A DNA stretch of 64,000 nt. Source: Sweltsa coloradensis. Its lineage: Eukaryota; Arthropoda; Insecta; Plecoptera; Chloroperlidae. A program made the position numbers and the translations under genes. Positions 10,491-20,549 of this stretch are shown in pieces. How positions within the stretch are numbered: the first letter of the stretch is position 1; every line of letters starts with the position of its first letter. The stretch spans positions 1 to 64,000 of the forward strand of contig JAMZAV010003135.1 in NCBI GenBank assembly GCA_024449915.1, read 5' to 3'. The notes below the pieces were generated by a model. The model was not told the origin of the DNA. It saw only the letters and a program-made list of their open reading frames with translations, and did no database searches.

Positions 10491-10684
10491 TGTGCTGTGT
10501 GTACTGTAGCCTGTGTAGATGGCAGTCAAAAGGTGCGGGGCGGCGAGGTCATATCGATGTTGCACGTCAAGTACATGGAAATTATTCAAAATCGTATGAT
10601 GACACTAGCACATAGATCTCCAAGATGTATAAAAATTGGTTGCGAGCTATATTTAAAAGTGTATGTGAGGTTCATCACGACGAT
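10487..10684 (-). repeat. Dispersed repeat family A, copy 2
   Basis: Carries the reverse complement of the family A signature (AAAAGGTGCGGGGCGGCGAG followed by GTCATATCGATG), seen on the opposite strand at 21886 and 22739. Family A copies in opposite orientation thus flank the copia copy 2 fragment. Confidence 0.55.
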
Positions 10685-10689
10685 GCTAT

Positions 10690-10872
10690 TGTAATAGTTC
10701 AGGATGCATATTGATAACACCTTAGTAGTAATTCCAATTAGTGGTTTATTCTACATACGTTAATACAGGTATTAAATGTGAGTAGCTGACAGTCGCTACG
10801 TTCTCTCTAGATGTCCGCCATCTTGACTCAGTGTAGCCAACCTAGGCTCACTAACACTAGCTAACTATCACA
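10690..10872 (-). repeat. 3' LTR of the gag-pro gypsy element
   Basis: On the - strand it runs TGTGATAG...CTATTACA, with TG/CA ends. Identical to 12982-13164 throughout. 10873-11279 between this LTR and the ORF is AT-rich 3' untranslated DNA without further genes. Confidence 0.92.
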
Positions 10873-11279
10873 TCTTTCCCCTAAGTTTACAATCAATAAT
10901 ACAATTCAATACACTCAATAATCAGACTGAACACATGATAAGGATAACCCCTTATAAACAGTATTGGAGTGACCCCAGCTGGTTGCTTTCTTGGTACATA
11001 ATGAGCCTTGAATCTGATCAACTGAGAACACTCTCAAGAATACTAACTACTATTTTTAATCAAGTGAGTAATAATAATGCCTTTAATAGGTAGGCCTATT
11101 ATAGTATAGCAGGACACTGAGATATACAGTTTATCTAAGCCTTAGAGTAATGTGACCAATGAAATCGTTTAGGCTACATGTTTAGAATAATGAAATATAA
11201 TAATAATAAAGTAGATAATACATAAAAATTATAATCAAAGATTATACGGTACTCAAGTCCGTTTCTTCTGACCGTCCCA

Positions 11280-12614
11280 CTATCCTATCCCTAATGAATC
11301 TATCTTTTCAACAACACCTAATTTCATGCAATCCCTCAGCCCCAATAATGGCCTAAAATCTTGGTCTACAACAACAAAGTCTATTTTTATAGGCTTACCT
11401 CCCAAATCTTTCACATGCTTACATTCAAGTTTGACAGTACCGACAGGTTTGATTTTAGAATTACCAAATGCAACTAGCACAATTGAAGTTTTCTCCAACA
11501 GTTTAGGCAACTTTAAATCATCATACTCTTTCCAGGGTAGGACACTTACCTCTGCTCCTGTATCTATTTTACAGTTTACATTTGTACCTTGGATGGATAC
11601 TTCCTGCAACCACATCCTATTGGTTTCCGTACAACTGTTTTGAACCAGATTGACAGATTGACATTCATTCAGGGTCAGAGACGAAATATAAAGTTCGTCT
11701 ACATGCTCTGCTTCAGTGTCTACATAATGATTTGTGTTATGTTCATCCTCGGACTCCTCGTCCTCTACCTTACACTCATCCACCTTCCTTCTCCTTGGAC
11801 ACATTTTGGCAAAATGATTACACTCGTTACAATTCAAGCACGTTTTCTGATATGCCGGGCACTGTCTCAAACTATGTCTGTACCCAAACTTCTTGCAGTT
11901 AAATTTCCTGTCATCTTCTTTCTTCCCACTGTTCTTGAATTCTTCTGACCTGGTAGGCCTACTGCCTAATGAATCTTCCTTCTTGGGACCCCACGGCTTC
12001 TTTTGCAGACCGACCTCTTGAACGGAAGCTGGGCTTTCACCTTGCCTTAAAAGCAACTCTTCTACTTGTACCTTTTCCTCCATGGCCTGGGCCTGTAGTC
12101 TGCTTGCCTCTGCAGCACGGCAAAAGTCCGCTGCTCTTTCTAACGTTAGGTCACTGACCCTTAAGAGTCTCTCTTTCAAACCCTTGTCCCAGATTCCTAA
12201 CACCACCCGCAGTGTTAATAATTGTTTTTTCATGGAGCCAAATTCACACGTTGCAGCCAGAATCTTTAAATTAGTAAGATAATGGTCGAAGGTCTCACCT
12301 TCTTGCTGCGAGCAAGTAAAAAATACACTTTGTTCATAGATCAAGTTCTTACGCGGGTTGCAGTACTCGTCAAATTTGTCGACAACACACTGAATCTTCT
12401 TTTTTTCTGCTTCTCGCATGTCAAAGGTATTAAATATTGACAGCCCTTCATCTCCAATGAAGTGAAGTAGGGTCGCCACCTGGTCCTCTTCATCGTCCTT
12501 GTAGCCCTTGGTAGCCCTCTGGTAAATGCTAAACTTCTGCTTCCACACCCGCCAATGCTCACTTACATTGCCACTAAACTCCATTTCGGGGAGCTTTCTA
12601 TAAGCCTGAGCCAT
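11280..12614 (-). CDS. Gag-aspartic protease polyprotein of gypsy element
   Basis: 444 codons, open throughout. Residues about 1-200 form a gypsy-type capsid region (early MEFSGN and WRVWKQKFSIY motifs, helical, charged). Two nucleocapsid knuckles lie near residues 235-275. The second is a regular C-x2-C-x4-H-x4-C (CLNCNECNHFAKMC). The first reads CKKFGYRHSLRQC, with Phe where the second Cys is expected. A retropepsin domain follows near 350-440 with the DTGAEVSVLP active site and the closing PLLGLRDCMKLG, an ILG-like motif. The ORF stops just after protease, where RT would begin. The start chosen is the ATG after the primer site. An intact frame agrees with a young copy. Confidence 0.9.
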   Translation of the reverse strand: MAQAYRKLPEMEFSGNVSEHWRVWKQKFSIYQRATKGYKDDEEDQVATLLHFIGDEGLSIFNTFDMREAEKKKIQCVVDKFDEYCNPRKNLIYEQSVFFTCSQQEGETFDHYLTNLKILAATCEFGSMKKQLLTLRVVLGIWDKGLKERLLRVSDLTLERAADFCRAAEASRLQAQAMEEKVQVEELLLRQGESPASVQEVGLQKKPWGPKKEDSLGSRPTRSEEFKNSGKKEDDRKFNCKKFGYRHSLRQCPAYQKTCLNCNECNHFAKMCPRRRKVDECKVEDEESEDEHNTNHYVDTEAEHVDELYISSLTLNECQSVNLVQNSCTETNRMWLQEVSIQGTNVNCKIDTGAEVSVLPWKEYDDLKLPKLLEKTSIVLVAFGNSKIKPVGTVKLECKHVKDLGGKPIKIDFVVVDQDFRPLLGLRDCMKLGVVEKIDSLGIG

Positions 12615-12959
12615 TTTATTTATGGCCTAGGCCTAGGCTCTATTTAAATTATTATTGGGCCTATTCAGGCCTACTTACTGAACAAGATTTGCTCGTCAGT
12701 CAGGGGGCGCGTATTTTCGTTGCTTCCTGAACAAGATTTGCTAGTCAGATTTTCGAGTTTACTTACGACGTTACGTCAATCAATTCTGATTGCAAAATCC
12801 TGGGCGCATTGGCGCGTATTTTCATTGCTCCCTATAGGGGTCTTGAGCATTGGGCTCTCTTTGTCTAGGCGAGTCGGCGGTGACGCGATAGGCCCAGCAT
12901 TGGCTTCGGGCCCAGTTAGGATTTGCCCAACTTGATCACTTCACGCGCGGTTTTGTCAC

Positions 12960-12981
12960 AAACTACCACTTCTGTACACCA
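12960..12981 (-). other. Primer binding site of the gypsy element
   Basis: Directly after the 5' LTR the - strand reads TGGTGTACAGAAGTGGT. TGG pairs with a tRNA CCA end, as in ordinary retroelement priming. The donor tRNA was not identified. Confidence 0.6.
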
Positions 12982-13164
12982 TGTAATAGTTCAGGATGCA
13001 TATTGATAACACCTTAGTAGTAATTCCAATTAGTGGTTTATTCTACATACGTTAATACAGGTATTAAATGTGAGTAGCTGACAGTCGCTACGTTCTCTCT
13101 AGATGTCCGCCATCTTGACTCAGTGTAGCCAACCTAGGCTCACTAACACTAGCTAACTATCACA
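12982..13164 (-). repeat. 5' LTR of the gag-pro gypsy element
   Basis: Same 183 bp as the 3' LTR, followed outside by the target duplication GCTAT. Between it and the ATG (12615-12960) is a leader containing two direct copies of TGAACAAGATTTGCT (about 12677 and 12727). Confidence 0.92.
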
Positions 13165-13412
13165 GCTATATTTTCGCAGATAATGGATGCAAGCAGGTTG
13201 TTTAGAATTATACTAGAGTCACTAATGTGAGCAGAACGCTTATCGATTGGGTAGTAACAGATTGTGGCAATATTAGAGTTAAGGTATTAAATACACCCAA
13301 CATTACTGACCATAGCATACTAATAATAAAAGGTGGAATAAGAAACAGCAGTGATCTCTCTAAGAATGCAAATAACTGTGGTATGAAAAGAAATTGCAAA
13401 AATTTTAGTTAA
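13165..13412 (+). pseudogene. LINE endonuclease C-terminal fragment
   Basis: Reading from 13173, the frame gives FADNGCKQVV, a stop, then TRVTNVSRTLIDWVVTD and NITDHSILI, the pattern that closes apurinic-type endonucleases of non-LTR elements ('R.t..S.TlID', 'ITDH'). One in-frame stop is visible. The gypsy element is inserted just upstream. The sequence decays after 13412. Confidence 0.7.
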
Positions 13413-13547
13413 TAGATCTACAGAGTAGAGATCACTTAACAACAGTTATAGGGGATAATGCGCTGGTTCGAAATGTTTCTAACTGTTCTCCGACAGCATC
13501 AAAACTTATGTCTCAAGTAGACGAATGAATAAGTGATCAGAATGATC

Positions 13548-13890
13548 TAGAGTGATTGATGCGCCTTGTGGGCGAATTGGTTTTATACCCTCGATTTTCT
13601 CCTCTCTAAAGTAACATTATAACTTCTCCTCTTGACAAGGTCCAACATAATAGCTGGTGCTACTCTTCGCGTGATGCCTATTTACTTGATGAGTGATAGG
13701 GATATAGATCCATTCTACTCGGTTTGCCAAATCTTGTTTAAGGGTGTGTGTACGCAAAAAGGACTGGTTTGTGCCTTTCATTTTATAGGCATTAGACGCA
13801 TTGTGATGTGATTGAATATGTCAATCAGATATTTTATAGGAAACGCTCAAGTCCCGCCGCGTTGATGGATGAGCTTTTTTTAAAGTTTTA
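13548..13890 (+). repeat. Dispersed repeat B, copy 2
   Basis: First ~95 bp match 70-160. The continuation to about 13890 (with TGATGTGATTGAATATGTCA) is not seen elsewhere in the window. Noncoding as far as visible. Confidence 0.55.
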
Positions 13891-13899
13891 GTCTGCGTG

Positions 13900-14430
13900 G
13901 GATATCTACTTTTGCGAGTGCTTTGTTGCTTTGTTGCTTCCCGCATTGTAGGTGATGTGTCATTCTATGTTATGTCAATTGTTATATTACCGTAAACTTA
14001 TATAAGCTTTTTTCAGGATTCTGGGAAACTTGTCAATTTTCTTTCAAAAGACTTATCCCTACCTAATGTCCGTTAATAGAACGTTGAGCCCCACCCGTTT
14101 GGTCAGAATTGGCCAAATGCGAATATCGCATACAATCAAAAACTTATATAAAAGCTTTATTTTATGAACCGGCACTTTTTCAACTTTTTTTCAAAGGTAC
14201 TACATCACCATAACCTTAATGTCCTGTATAATAAACGTTTAACCCGTTTGGTCAATCGGCCAAGTCACGAAAATATCGCAAAAATCGAAAAATCGTAAGT
14301 ACGATATCATGAGAATTCTTCGATTGTACCCAAAAACAATACCCTCAAGTTCAGAATTTCGAAGGTCCCTAAATTTTCATAAGATCGGATAGCCGTTTGC
14401 TGGTAAGAGTTACAAACAGAGAAAACAACA
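13900..14430 (+). repeat. Dispersed repeat family C, copy 2 (partly doubled)
   Basis: Shares TTTGCGAGTGCTTT, GCATTGTAGGTGAT, then two successive CCCGTTTGGTCA modules (about 14093 and 14256), and GATTGTACCCAAAAAC with 60415-60850. The doubling of the CCCGTTTGGTCA module is specific to this copy. It ends at an A-rich tail at 14425-14460. Confidence 0.75.
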
Positions 14431-14459
14431 AAAAAAAACAACAACAAAAAAAAAAACAC

Positions 14460-15225
14460 GAGCTAATTTTTGGGTCAGGAAATTGAATCTTCGCTGCTCA
14501 CCAATTATCTTTGTAGTCACACTTACAAAAAAGTAAAATTTTTAATCGAATCATAAAAAATTCTTGGCCATGAACAATTCAAGGCCTCAACAACTATTAA
14601 CGCAGTTTCATTCAACTAACCTAACCTAACTGTACTAACGAACAACCTTAATTATTTACCTACTAGTTTTCAATAAAATCTACTACCAAGTATTTTTTGG
14701 TAAGAATTAATTGAAATTTATTTTTATTTTATTTGTATTAACGTCTACCTATCATTATAAAAACTATTTACAAGGAGAAAACTAATAAAAATCTAATTTT
14801 AAGATGCAGACACAACAATAACTGAAATAGTATATTACAACAAAATCATTAAAACAACAATTTGGTAACAAATAAAAGTATGTGTAAAGACGGTCCCGTA
14901 CACCATATCTAAATCTTTATACAACATATTCTTATATGAAGCAATGTTCCAATCAATAGTTGATTATCTAGATAATTTTCTTTCATAGCACACATCAAAT
15001 ATTTTTATTATCACGTGATCTCAAAGATGAATTGCAATATTTCATCTTATCGCAACGTATCGCATCAGCTAGGATTCGTTTAGAGGGAAGTGGGTGGGTT
15101 AATTCCTTGTGTGGTGTTCTCGAACGAAATAACCTTAGGGTTATTACCTTGGTCTCAAAGTCATCTCGTCCTCGAAGATTCTTCTCGCAAGGATAATAGG
15201 CTCGGCCTAGTCTAGGTCCAGACCC
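14460..15225. other. Intergenic stretch with repeat D
   Basis: No gene seen. 14700-14890 is repeat D, matching 34410-34620 in TTAACGTCTACCTATC...TTATAAAAACT and GATGCAGACA, typical of a decayed LINE 3' region read in reverse. The remainder (CTAACCTAACCTAAC at 14620 and AT-rich DNA) gives no further signal. Confidence 0.5.
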
Positions 15226-15229
15226 TAGG

Positions 15230-16286
15230 CCTAGGCCACGCCCTCATCTTGCATCTCATAATCCTCGTTCTGGTTGGCGCAGTCGCACTTTTCTTGAAGC
15301 ACCTTACTAGCTCCTTTGGACCATGATACTAAGATTGAATGTAGGCTACTTGAATGCAGTCCAGTGAATTTAAAGTATAATAGTCAGACGTTACGAAAAC
15401 GTTCACTGCCTCCGACGGCAAAATCTTGCCGATGCTAATATTTAATTCGATATAGGGGAAAGTTTGCTTACCAGCAGTGTATGATAAGGGGAACACTGTC
15501 ACACACCTGAATGGAAAGAGGGAATATCTCTTAGCGATAGACAGAGTTCCACGATAGTGACTCGGTGGTTGTCGAGAGTAAATCATTTGCAGTGAAAGTT
15601 CTGTATGATAGCACTGGGTTATATCCCCGTCTGGCATTACGATTTTCGCTGCCAATGCAGGGGTATTGCCCAGGATGATCTCTGAATTGGCGCAAGACCA
15701 CGACCAGTCAGATCATGATGTCTTTGTTTATAATTGAAAGTTACAAGGCCAAAGACATTCCAAGCTTCCGGGGTGTTCTGCACTAAGTGATGGTGGAATA
15801 TGCTCGCCTTATACTCACTAATTGTTTGAGGTAGCGTGGAAAGTTTAGTCATTGTGAAACAGACAGTCTGTCCTACGGAGCCTTGGGTAGCATCGTATAT
15901 CGACTTAATCTTCGAGTTTTAAAAGGTTACCGTCGTCGCTTGGTACGGCGGACATGCTTTTATTAGTGATGCATTGAATCCCGTTTTGGTGGTAGTTGGA
16001 AATTTAGAGACGTCCCGTGATGCCGCTATTTTCAAGAGTTGTCATTAGCCTCTTGAGTGTGGGCGTTGACGACTTGGAGAGTTGAGTAAATTTCTAGGTT
16101 GTAGGCAGGTTTGTGAACCAAGGGATAACAGGACGACTTAAGGTTGATTGCAAAGTTGTTCGTCATCATAAGAATGCTTATGCGAGAGTGGGAGCTCCTC
16201 ATATTATTGTGTTTGCCGTATCTATGCTGAGCCCCAGTGCCGCCTCTGCCCCTGAATTTTTGAGTTAAACTCTTATTCATTAACAA
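15230..16286 (-). pseudogene. Unrecognised broken gene, about 350 codons
   Basis: Three - strand frames follow one another collinearly: 16286-16032 (basic, GRGGTGAQHRYG start, then KPAYNLEIYSTLQVVNA), 15852-15637 (FTMTKLSTLPQT region and TPEAWNVFGLVTFN), 15655-15329 (MPDGDITQCYH, GTLSIAKRYSLFPFRCVTV, TSDYYTLNSLDC). A last piece ends in MQDEGVA-stop near 15233. Spacing and composition suggest one globular, beta-rich protein with frameshifts. I do not recognise the family. A structural or capsid-like protein of a DNA-virus-like element (such as Polinton/Maverick) is a guess from the basic N-terminus and beta-rich look only. Confidence 0.45.
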
Positions 16287-16469
16287 TACAGCACCACGCC
16301 AATATTATTTGCTAACCGACTAATATGTATGTTAGAGTATTAATGGATGGTGTTAAATCAAAGTGGGAATAAAGTACAATATGGTGACAAACATGTAGAT
16401 TTAAACAACATATTTAATGAAATTTTTTAATTTATCGAGGGTACAGTATCGTAAGCGGCGGAGTGAACT

Positions 16470-17250
16470 TTCTGTCGACGTTTCGAAGACCATGTTATCT
16501 TCTTCGTTCGAGGACATGAAAATTATGATATGAAGCTTGGGAAATTCCTCTGTTCTTGTATTGTTTTTCTATGTGTTATTATTCAGTTTTGATGGTTACC
16601 TAAATAAGCTCCTAAATTCACTGTCATGATTTATCATTTGCTAGGACAAACTTTCCATTTCGTTATAGGTATTCCCCCCAGACATCTTCCTCTTGAACCG
16701 GCACAATCCTTTGGACGGATCTATGATAACTTGGGTCATAGGGTTGATTTTCTTTACACTGTATTGTTCTCGTTGGAGTGACCTGACTTTAGAGATGCAT
16801 GATCCCTTGCATGGCTGAGGACAAAAACGTGATCCCTGTTTCGAAGTATTGTTGGGATGTTATTAATTTATATTCCTCCCTAACTACTCGGGCACTGCTG
16901 AATCAACCTTGAAACAAACTGACGTTGATCAATGAATTTTATGAGCCAAATTCTAAATGGGCGTGATCAGACCCCCAGTGACACGGCGATTGATGTACTT
17001 TGCACAAAGTCATTTACTCCTCATCATTCTTCGGATTAGCCTGTATGCTGCTAAACCCAGTCGTATGGGCGTCCAATGCTCCTTAAAATCTGGTTGATAT
17101 TTTTTCCCGGTCTCTCCAATATACACATCTCCACATTACATGGTACACTTTAAATTCCACGACTGTCAAATTTATTAGAATCCTTAACGGGCTCATTTGA
17201 AATCAAATGAAATCACCTATTGGGAAGTTAGTTCTCAATAGTCCAGTCCA
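16470..17250 (-). pseudogene. Penelope-like element remnant, GIY-YIG endonuclease and 3' end
   Basis: Near 17160-17060 the - strand encodes a Y-x-V-P-C followed by CDVYIGETGK, the start of a GIY-YIG nuclease in Penelope-like form, then a KEHW-like helix and an RLGLAAYRLIRR stretch, with several frameshifts. Downstream, 16514-16472 holds a short hairpin followed by GAAACGTCG, as at PLE 3' ends. Compare the GIY-YIG of the element at 43-47 kb. Upstream RT was not found. Confidence 0.6.
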
Positions 17251-17259
17251 AGGGATGTG

Positions 17260-17605
17260 CCGGTTCAGATTGGAAGATTTCTGGGGTGGAAGGATACGAA
17301 ATAGGAAAGTTGTCTAGCAAATGAAATGCAGTTGATTTAGGAAGCTTATTTAGGTAAACCAACAAAAAACGTTAATACATAAAATAGAAAAAAACCAATA
17401 ACAAATAAACAAAGGAATTTCACAAACTTCATATATAATTTTCTAAGGTCCTGAAGAGAGATAACTGGTCTTCGAACGTCGAAAGAAAGATTCACCTAAC
17501 CAGCCGCTACGAAACAACCCGATAAATAAAAAATGTCATCAACGGGTAGCGAGACATTTAAAAGTTTTAACATATTTAATGTCTCAGAAACCAATGCATA
17601 AATGA
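17260..17605. other. AT-rich spacer
   Basis: Contains CTTCGAACGTCG near 17470 and otherwise low-complexity AT-rich DNA. No gene or repeat family recognised. Confidence 0.4.
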
Positions 17606-17607
17606 AA

Positions 17608-17742
17608 AGACACGTGATAACAATAATATTAGGTAGCAATTGAATCAAACATTCGGGAAAATATGATAATGAAACAATGAAAATTATCAAAATGGCACCT
17701 AATTTTTTAAGCGTACACAAAGAATAAGAAACGTGATATTAG
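17608..17742. repeat. Left arm of a long inverted repeat
   Basis: The reverse complement of this ~130 bp occurs at 18376-18502 with few differences (shared words GCGTACACAAAGAATAAGAAA and its complement). The arms enclose about 630 bp. The small hydrophobic - strand ORF at 17720-17496 is an accidental product of the AT-rich arm. Confidence 0.8.
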
Positions 17743-17929
17743 ATTAGATATAAAAACTACAAAAATGTAGTTGTAAAACTGGATGCACCAAACAAACTTG
17801 CGGCTGCCGGCGTTATAAGTTCTCATGTACACCCATGTGTGGGTGTGGAGACCTATGAATGCATATTTTGAGACAGTCTCGGGAATTGGTGATTCAGACA
17901 CTGATGAAGATTGAAGTGTAAGTATGTAG

Positions 17930-18190
17930 ATATTTATTGTTCATAAACTCTTTAACATTTTGGTAGAATGTCCTCAACACATGGACGAGAGGAATGAATT
18001 TAAACTAAAACCTAATTTAAAAGAAATTTTATCTGATGAATCTGAGAACATAACAATGTTTTTAAATCCTGAAATCAACACAGCTGTCAATAGGATTTAA
18101 AAATAACATGCCATTATATAAGAGAATACGGGCACTGATAACCTTAGTGTTGTGTGCCCTTAAACCCTAATAACTAACTAATTGACAATA
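17930..18190 (+). pseudogene. 3' end of an I-type LINE (5'-truncated)
   Basis: A short frame reads HILVECPQHMDERNEF and ends NTAVNRI-stop. This is the C-terminal zinc-binding HxxxxC end seen in complete form in the LINEs at 27.5 and 30.7 kb (VHHLMTDCSKYDGLR). It is followed by a hairpin, GGGCACTGATAACC...GTTGTGTGCCC, and a TAACTAACTAA tail shared with 39333-39386. Confidence 0.65.
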
Positions 18191-18375
18191 TTATATTATT
18201 TCATAACCTAATTACATTTTCTTTTTCAGAAAAATTACTTAACAAGAAAGTTTTTTATCGTTATAACTGTAAAATTCTACAACCCATAACGACGACGATT
18301 ATAAACCTTAACACTTACAAGATCTTGTCTATGTAAGTCATAAGTAATGCTATTTCTGACAGTAATCAAAAAGAT

Positions 18376-18502
18376 AAAATATCACGTTTCTTATTCTTTG
18401 TGTACGCTTAAAAAATTAGGTGCCATTTTGATAATTTTCATTGTTTCATTATCATATTTTCCCGAATGTTTGATTCAATTGCTAATATTATTGTTATCAT
18501 GC
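18376..18502. repeat. Right arm of the long inverted repeat
   Basis: Complement of 17608-17742. It stops exactly where a GCAGTGGCGTATCCAGGAAT-type repeat begins, so the arm may have been truncated by that repeat. Confidence 0.8.
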
Positions 18503-18960
18503 AGTGGCGTATCCAGGAATTCATAAAGGGGGCTTGGCCCCCGGAAAAAATACATCTGCAAATGGCTAAGCGGGGGGTCCGGGGGGCTTGGCCCCCGGAA
18601 AAAAATTCTTCTTCAAGTTCATTTTGGTGAAAATCTGTGCGTTTTAAAGCATCACAATGACCAACTTTTTATCTACTAAAATCCTGTTTAAAAGTTTTCT
18701 ATTTCAAGGTAATTTTGGTGAAAATCTGTGCGTTTTTTAAAGCATCGCACCAACGTTTTATCTAAAATCCTGTTTTAGTCATAAGTAGTTTTTTCTCTAC
18801 AGGTCATTTTGGTTCAAAATCTGTTGCTTTTAAAGATCACCAACTTTGTATTACAAAATCCTCTTTTAGTCAGATGGTATTTGTAGTACTATTATTTTCT
18901 CCTGTTACACTTTTTTTTCACAAGGGGAGGGTTTTGTCCCCCTTCTTTCCCCCCGTTGGA
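18503..18960. repeat. GC-hairpin repeat plus threefold ~95-bp repeat
   Basis: 18503-18600 contains CTTGGCCCCCGG twice and a GGGGGTCCGG complement. From 18614 to about 18890 a unit with TTTTGGTGAAAATCTGTGCG, AAAGCATC and AAAATCCTGTTT is repeated three times at intervals of about 90-100 bp with decreasing fidelity. Noncoding. Confidence 0.65.
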
Positions 18961-19860
18961 TATCGCAACTGTATCAAGTAGTCTTTTCAATTATGCATTG
19001 GGTTTTTAGAGACATTAAATATGTTGTTAAAATTAATACATTTTGGTCACCATATTATATTTATTCCCCCTTCGATTTAAACTCATCCGTTTAATATTGA
19101 CCTTTATTTAGATCGGTTAGAAAATAATATTTGGCGTTGGTGCTATTGTTAAGTAGATAATATGTTTAACTTAAAAAAATTCAGCCCATCTTGAAATTCC
19201 CTTTAATTCTTTTTCAAACTCAATACAAATATAATTTTTTGACGTCTGTGTTTTTTAATTTTACGTTGGTTGTGGGATAAATTATTAATTTATATTTTTG
19301 TTTGGTCCAGCCATTTTGGATTTCATTTTTACGTTAATTTAATAAACAATTCATTAAAATCGACTAGCTTAATACATATTTAAACCGACTAAAAAATAAT
19401 ATTAACGTTGGTTATCCATTTTAAAGTACGGTTTATGTTTCAATTCAAAATTCCGGCGCCATCTTGGAAATTTACTTTTTTCAGTTTTTTTTCATAAGTA
19501 AAACACAATTTCCAGTATTTTTTACCACTTGTTTTTTTATTTTGACCTTTGGTTGCTGAGATATAATTATTTCTTTAAAATTTATGTTTTAGCCGTCATC
19601 TTGGATTTTATTAATGTGACAGTGTGACACCAAGTGAGAAAATACTTCCTTTTATGTATATAATCGATTTCAGAAATAATTTCAAAGTTGGCCATTCTGT
19701 GTGAAGTGCGAGACATCTGCCCTCTGACTAATTCCAAAGACACGTTTAACGTATAACCAATAATTTTAATTATGTATTATATTTTTAAACAATAAATAAA
19801 AACAATTTCAGATATAGCCCGAACTAACACACTATGTCTGCATTGAAATAAGGAATATAT
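18961..19860. other. AT-rich repetitive stretch without genes
   Basis: Holds loosely repeated blocks with GCCATCTTGG/GCCATTTTGG-like words (near 19190, 19310, 19460, 19600) separated by 120-150 bp, suggesting an old tandem array. No coding evidence. Confidence 0.4.
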
Positions 19861-19904
19861 AAACATTTACACACAGGAGAAAAGAGCGGGCAATTAATTC
19901 TTAC

Positions 19905-20129
19905 CCTGCTTAAATGCCAAGCTCTCTTTGGTTGTTGTTGTGCTTGTTGTCGTCTGGTTGTCTTTTGGCTGTGACTTTTGGTGCCGAGTGCGCCCTGACC
20001 TCGTCCTGTTGACGTTGATGTTATCAGGCGTCGCGGCAGTGACCTCAGCAGAGGTTGCGTTTGCTGTTGAGACGCTAGGCGGCGCTGTTGACTTGGAGTT
20101 TACTTTCGAGCTGTGACGGAATTTTAAGC
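19905..20129 (-). CDS. Internal exon A, Ser/Thr-rich, phase 1-1
   Basis: On the - strand, acceptor TTTGTTTCAG precedes the exon (20130-20139) and donor GTAAGA follows (19904 down). The 225-bp exon is open in the frame that starts with a split codon (phase 1) and ends in phase 1, so it can be skipped or duplicated without a frame change. The 75-residue product is rich in Thr, Ser, Lys and Gln, has an NAT sequon and no hydrophobic segment; it looks like a secreted or extracellular linker. Flanking introns match those of exon B almost perfectly. The parent gene is unknown and other exons were not found. Confidence 0.6.
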
Positions 20130-20403
20130 CTGAAACAAACAGAATGCATACTACTATTATTGATGTCTTTTTCTAGTATGCAGTTAGTTTTGCACAGCTT
20201 TTACAAGTTACAAGATAAAAATAGTCAGAAGTATAAGTGAAATGATATTAGCAAAGAACACTACCCCTGTAAATCTGGGGGTCTGTACGATAATTCAGTA
20301 TAATTCCCGAAAATGTTTTGTTTCACTGAACAGTCTGTCATGTTTGAAAGCTACGATCATGAAGTCAGTACTATTAATTAAACTCCATGCTACGATGGCA
20401 ATC

Positions 20404-20547
20404 GATGGTCAATGATGCTGAGGGATGGGGAAAATATTTGTGAAAATAATGATAAGGAGTTCAGATTATCTGGTTATGATGCTCCTGATTGGTTTAGAAT
20501 TGAGTGGTTCAAAAGCAAAGTGGACAAATTTTTTTTAAAGTTCTGAC
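20404..20547 (+). other. Small coding-like stretch, unassigned
   Basis: A + frame here reads EFRLSGYDAPDWFRIEWF without stops for about 45 codons. Composition is protein-like but I know no match. It lies between exon A's intron and the MITE and may be a TE relic. Confidence 0.25.
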
Positions 20548-20549
20548 TA

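Larger units (their letters stand above)
10690..13164 (-). mobile_element. Ty3/gypsy-type LTR element with gag-pro only
   Basis: Two 183-bp LTRs, identical by eye, bound a 2.1-kb interior that holds one intact gag-protease ORF and no RT, RNase H or integrase. Target-site duplication GCTAT lies at 10685-10689 and 13165-13169. A primer site follows the 5' LTR and a purine tract (AACTTAGGGGAAAGA, - strand, about 10873-10887) precedes the 3' LTR. It is structurally complete but non-autonomous, so it would need a helper Pol in trans. Identical LTRs imply a recent insertion. It interrupts a LINE endonuclease fragment. Confidence 0.9.

Noticed and set aside
13165..13420. Host gene exon
   Set aside because: The TRVTNVSRTLID and ITDHSILI text is a LINE endonuclease end, with a stop inside.
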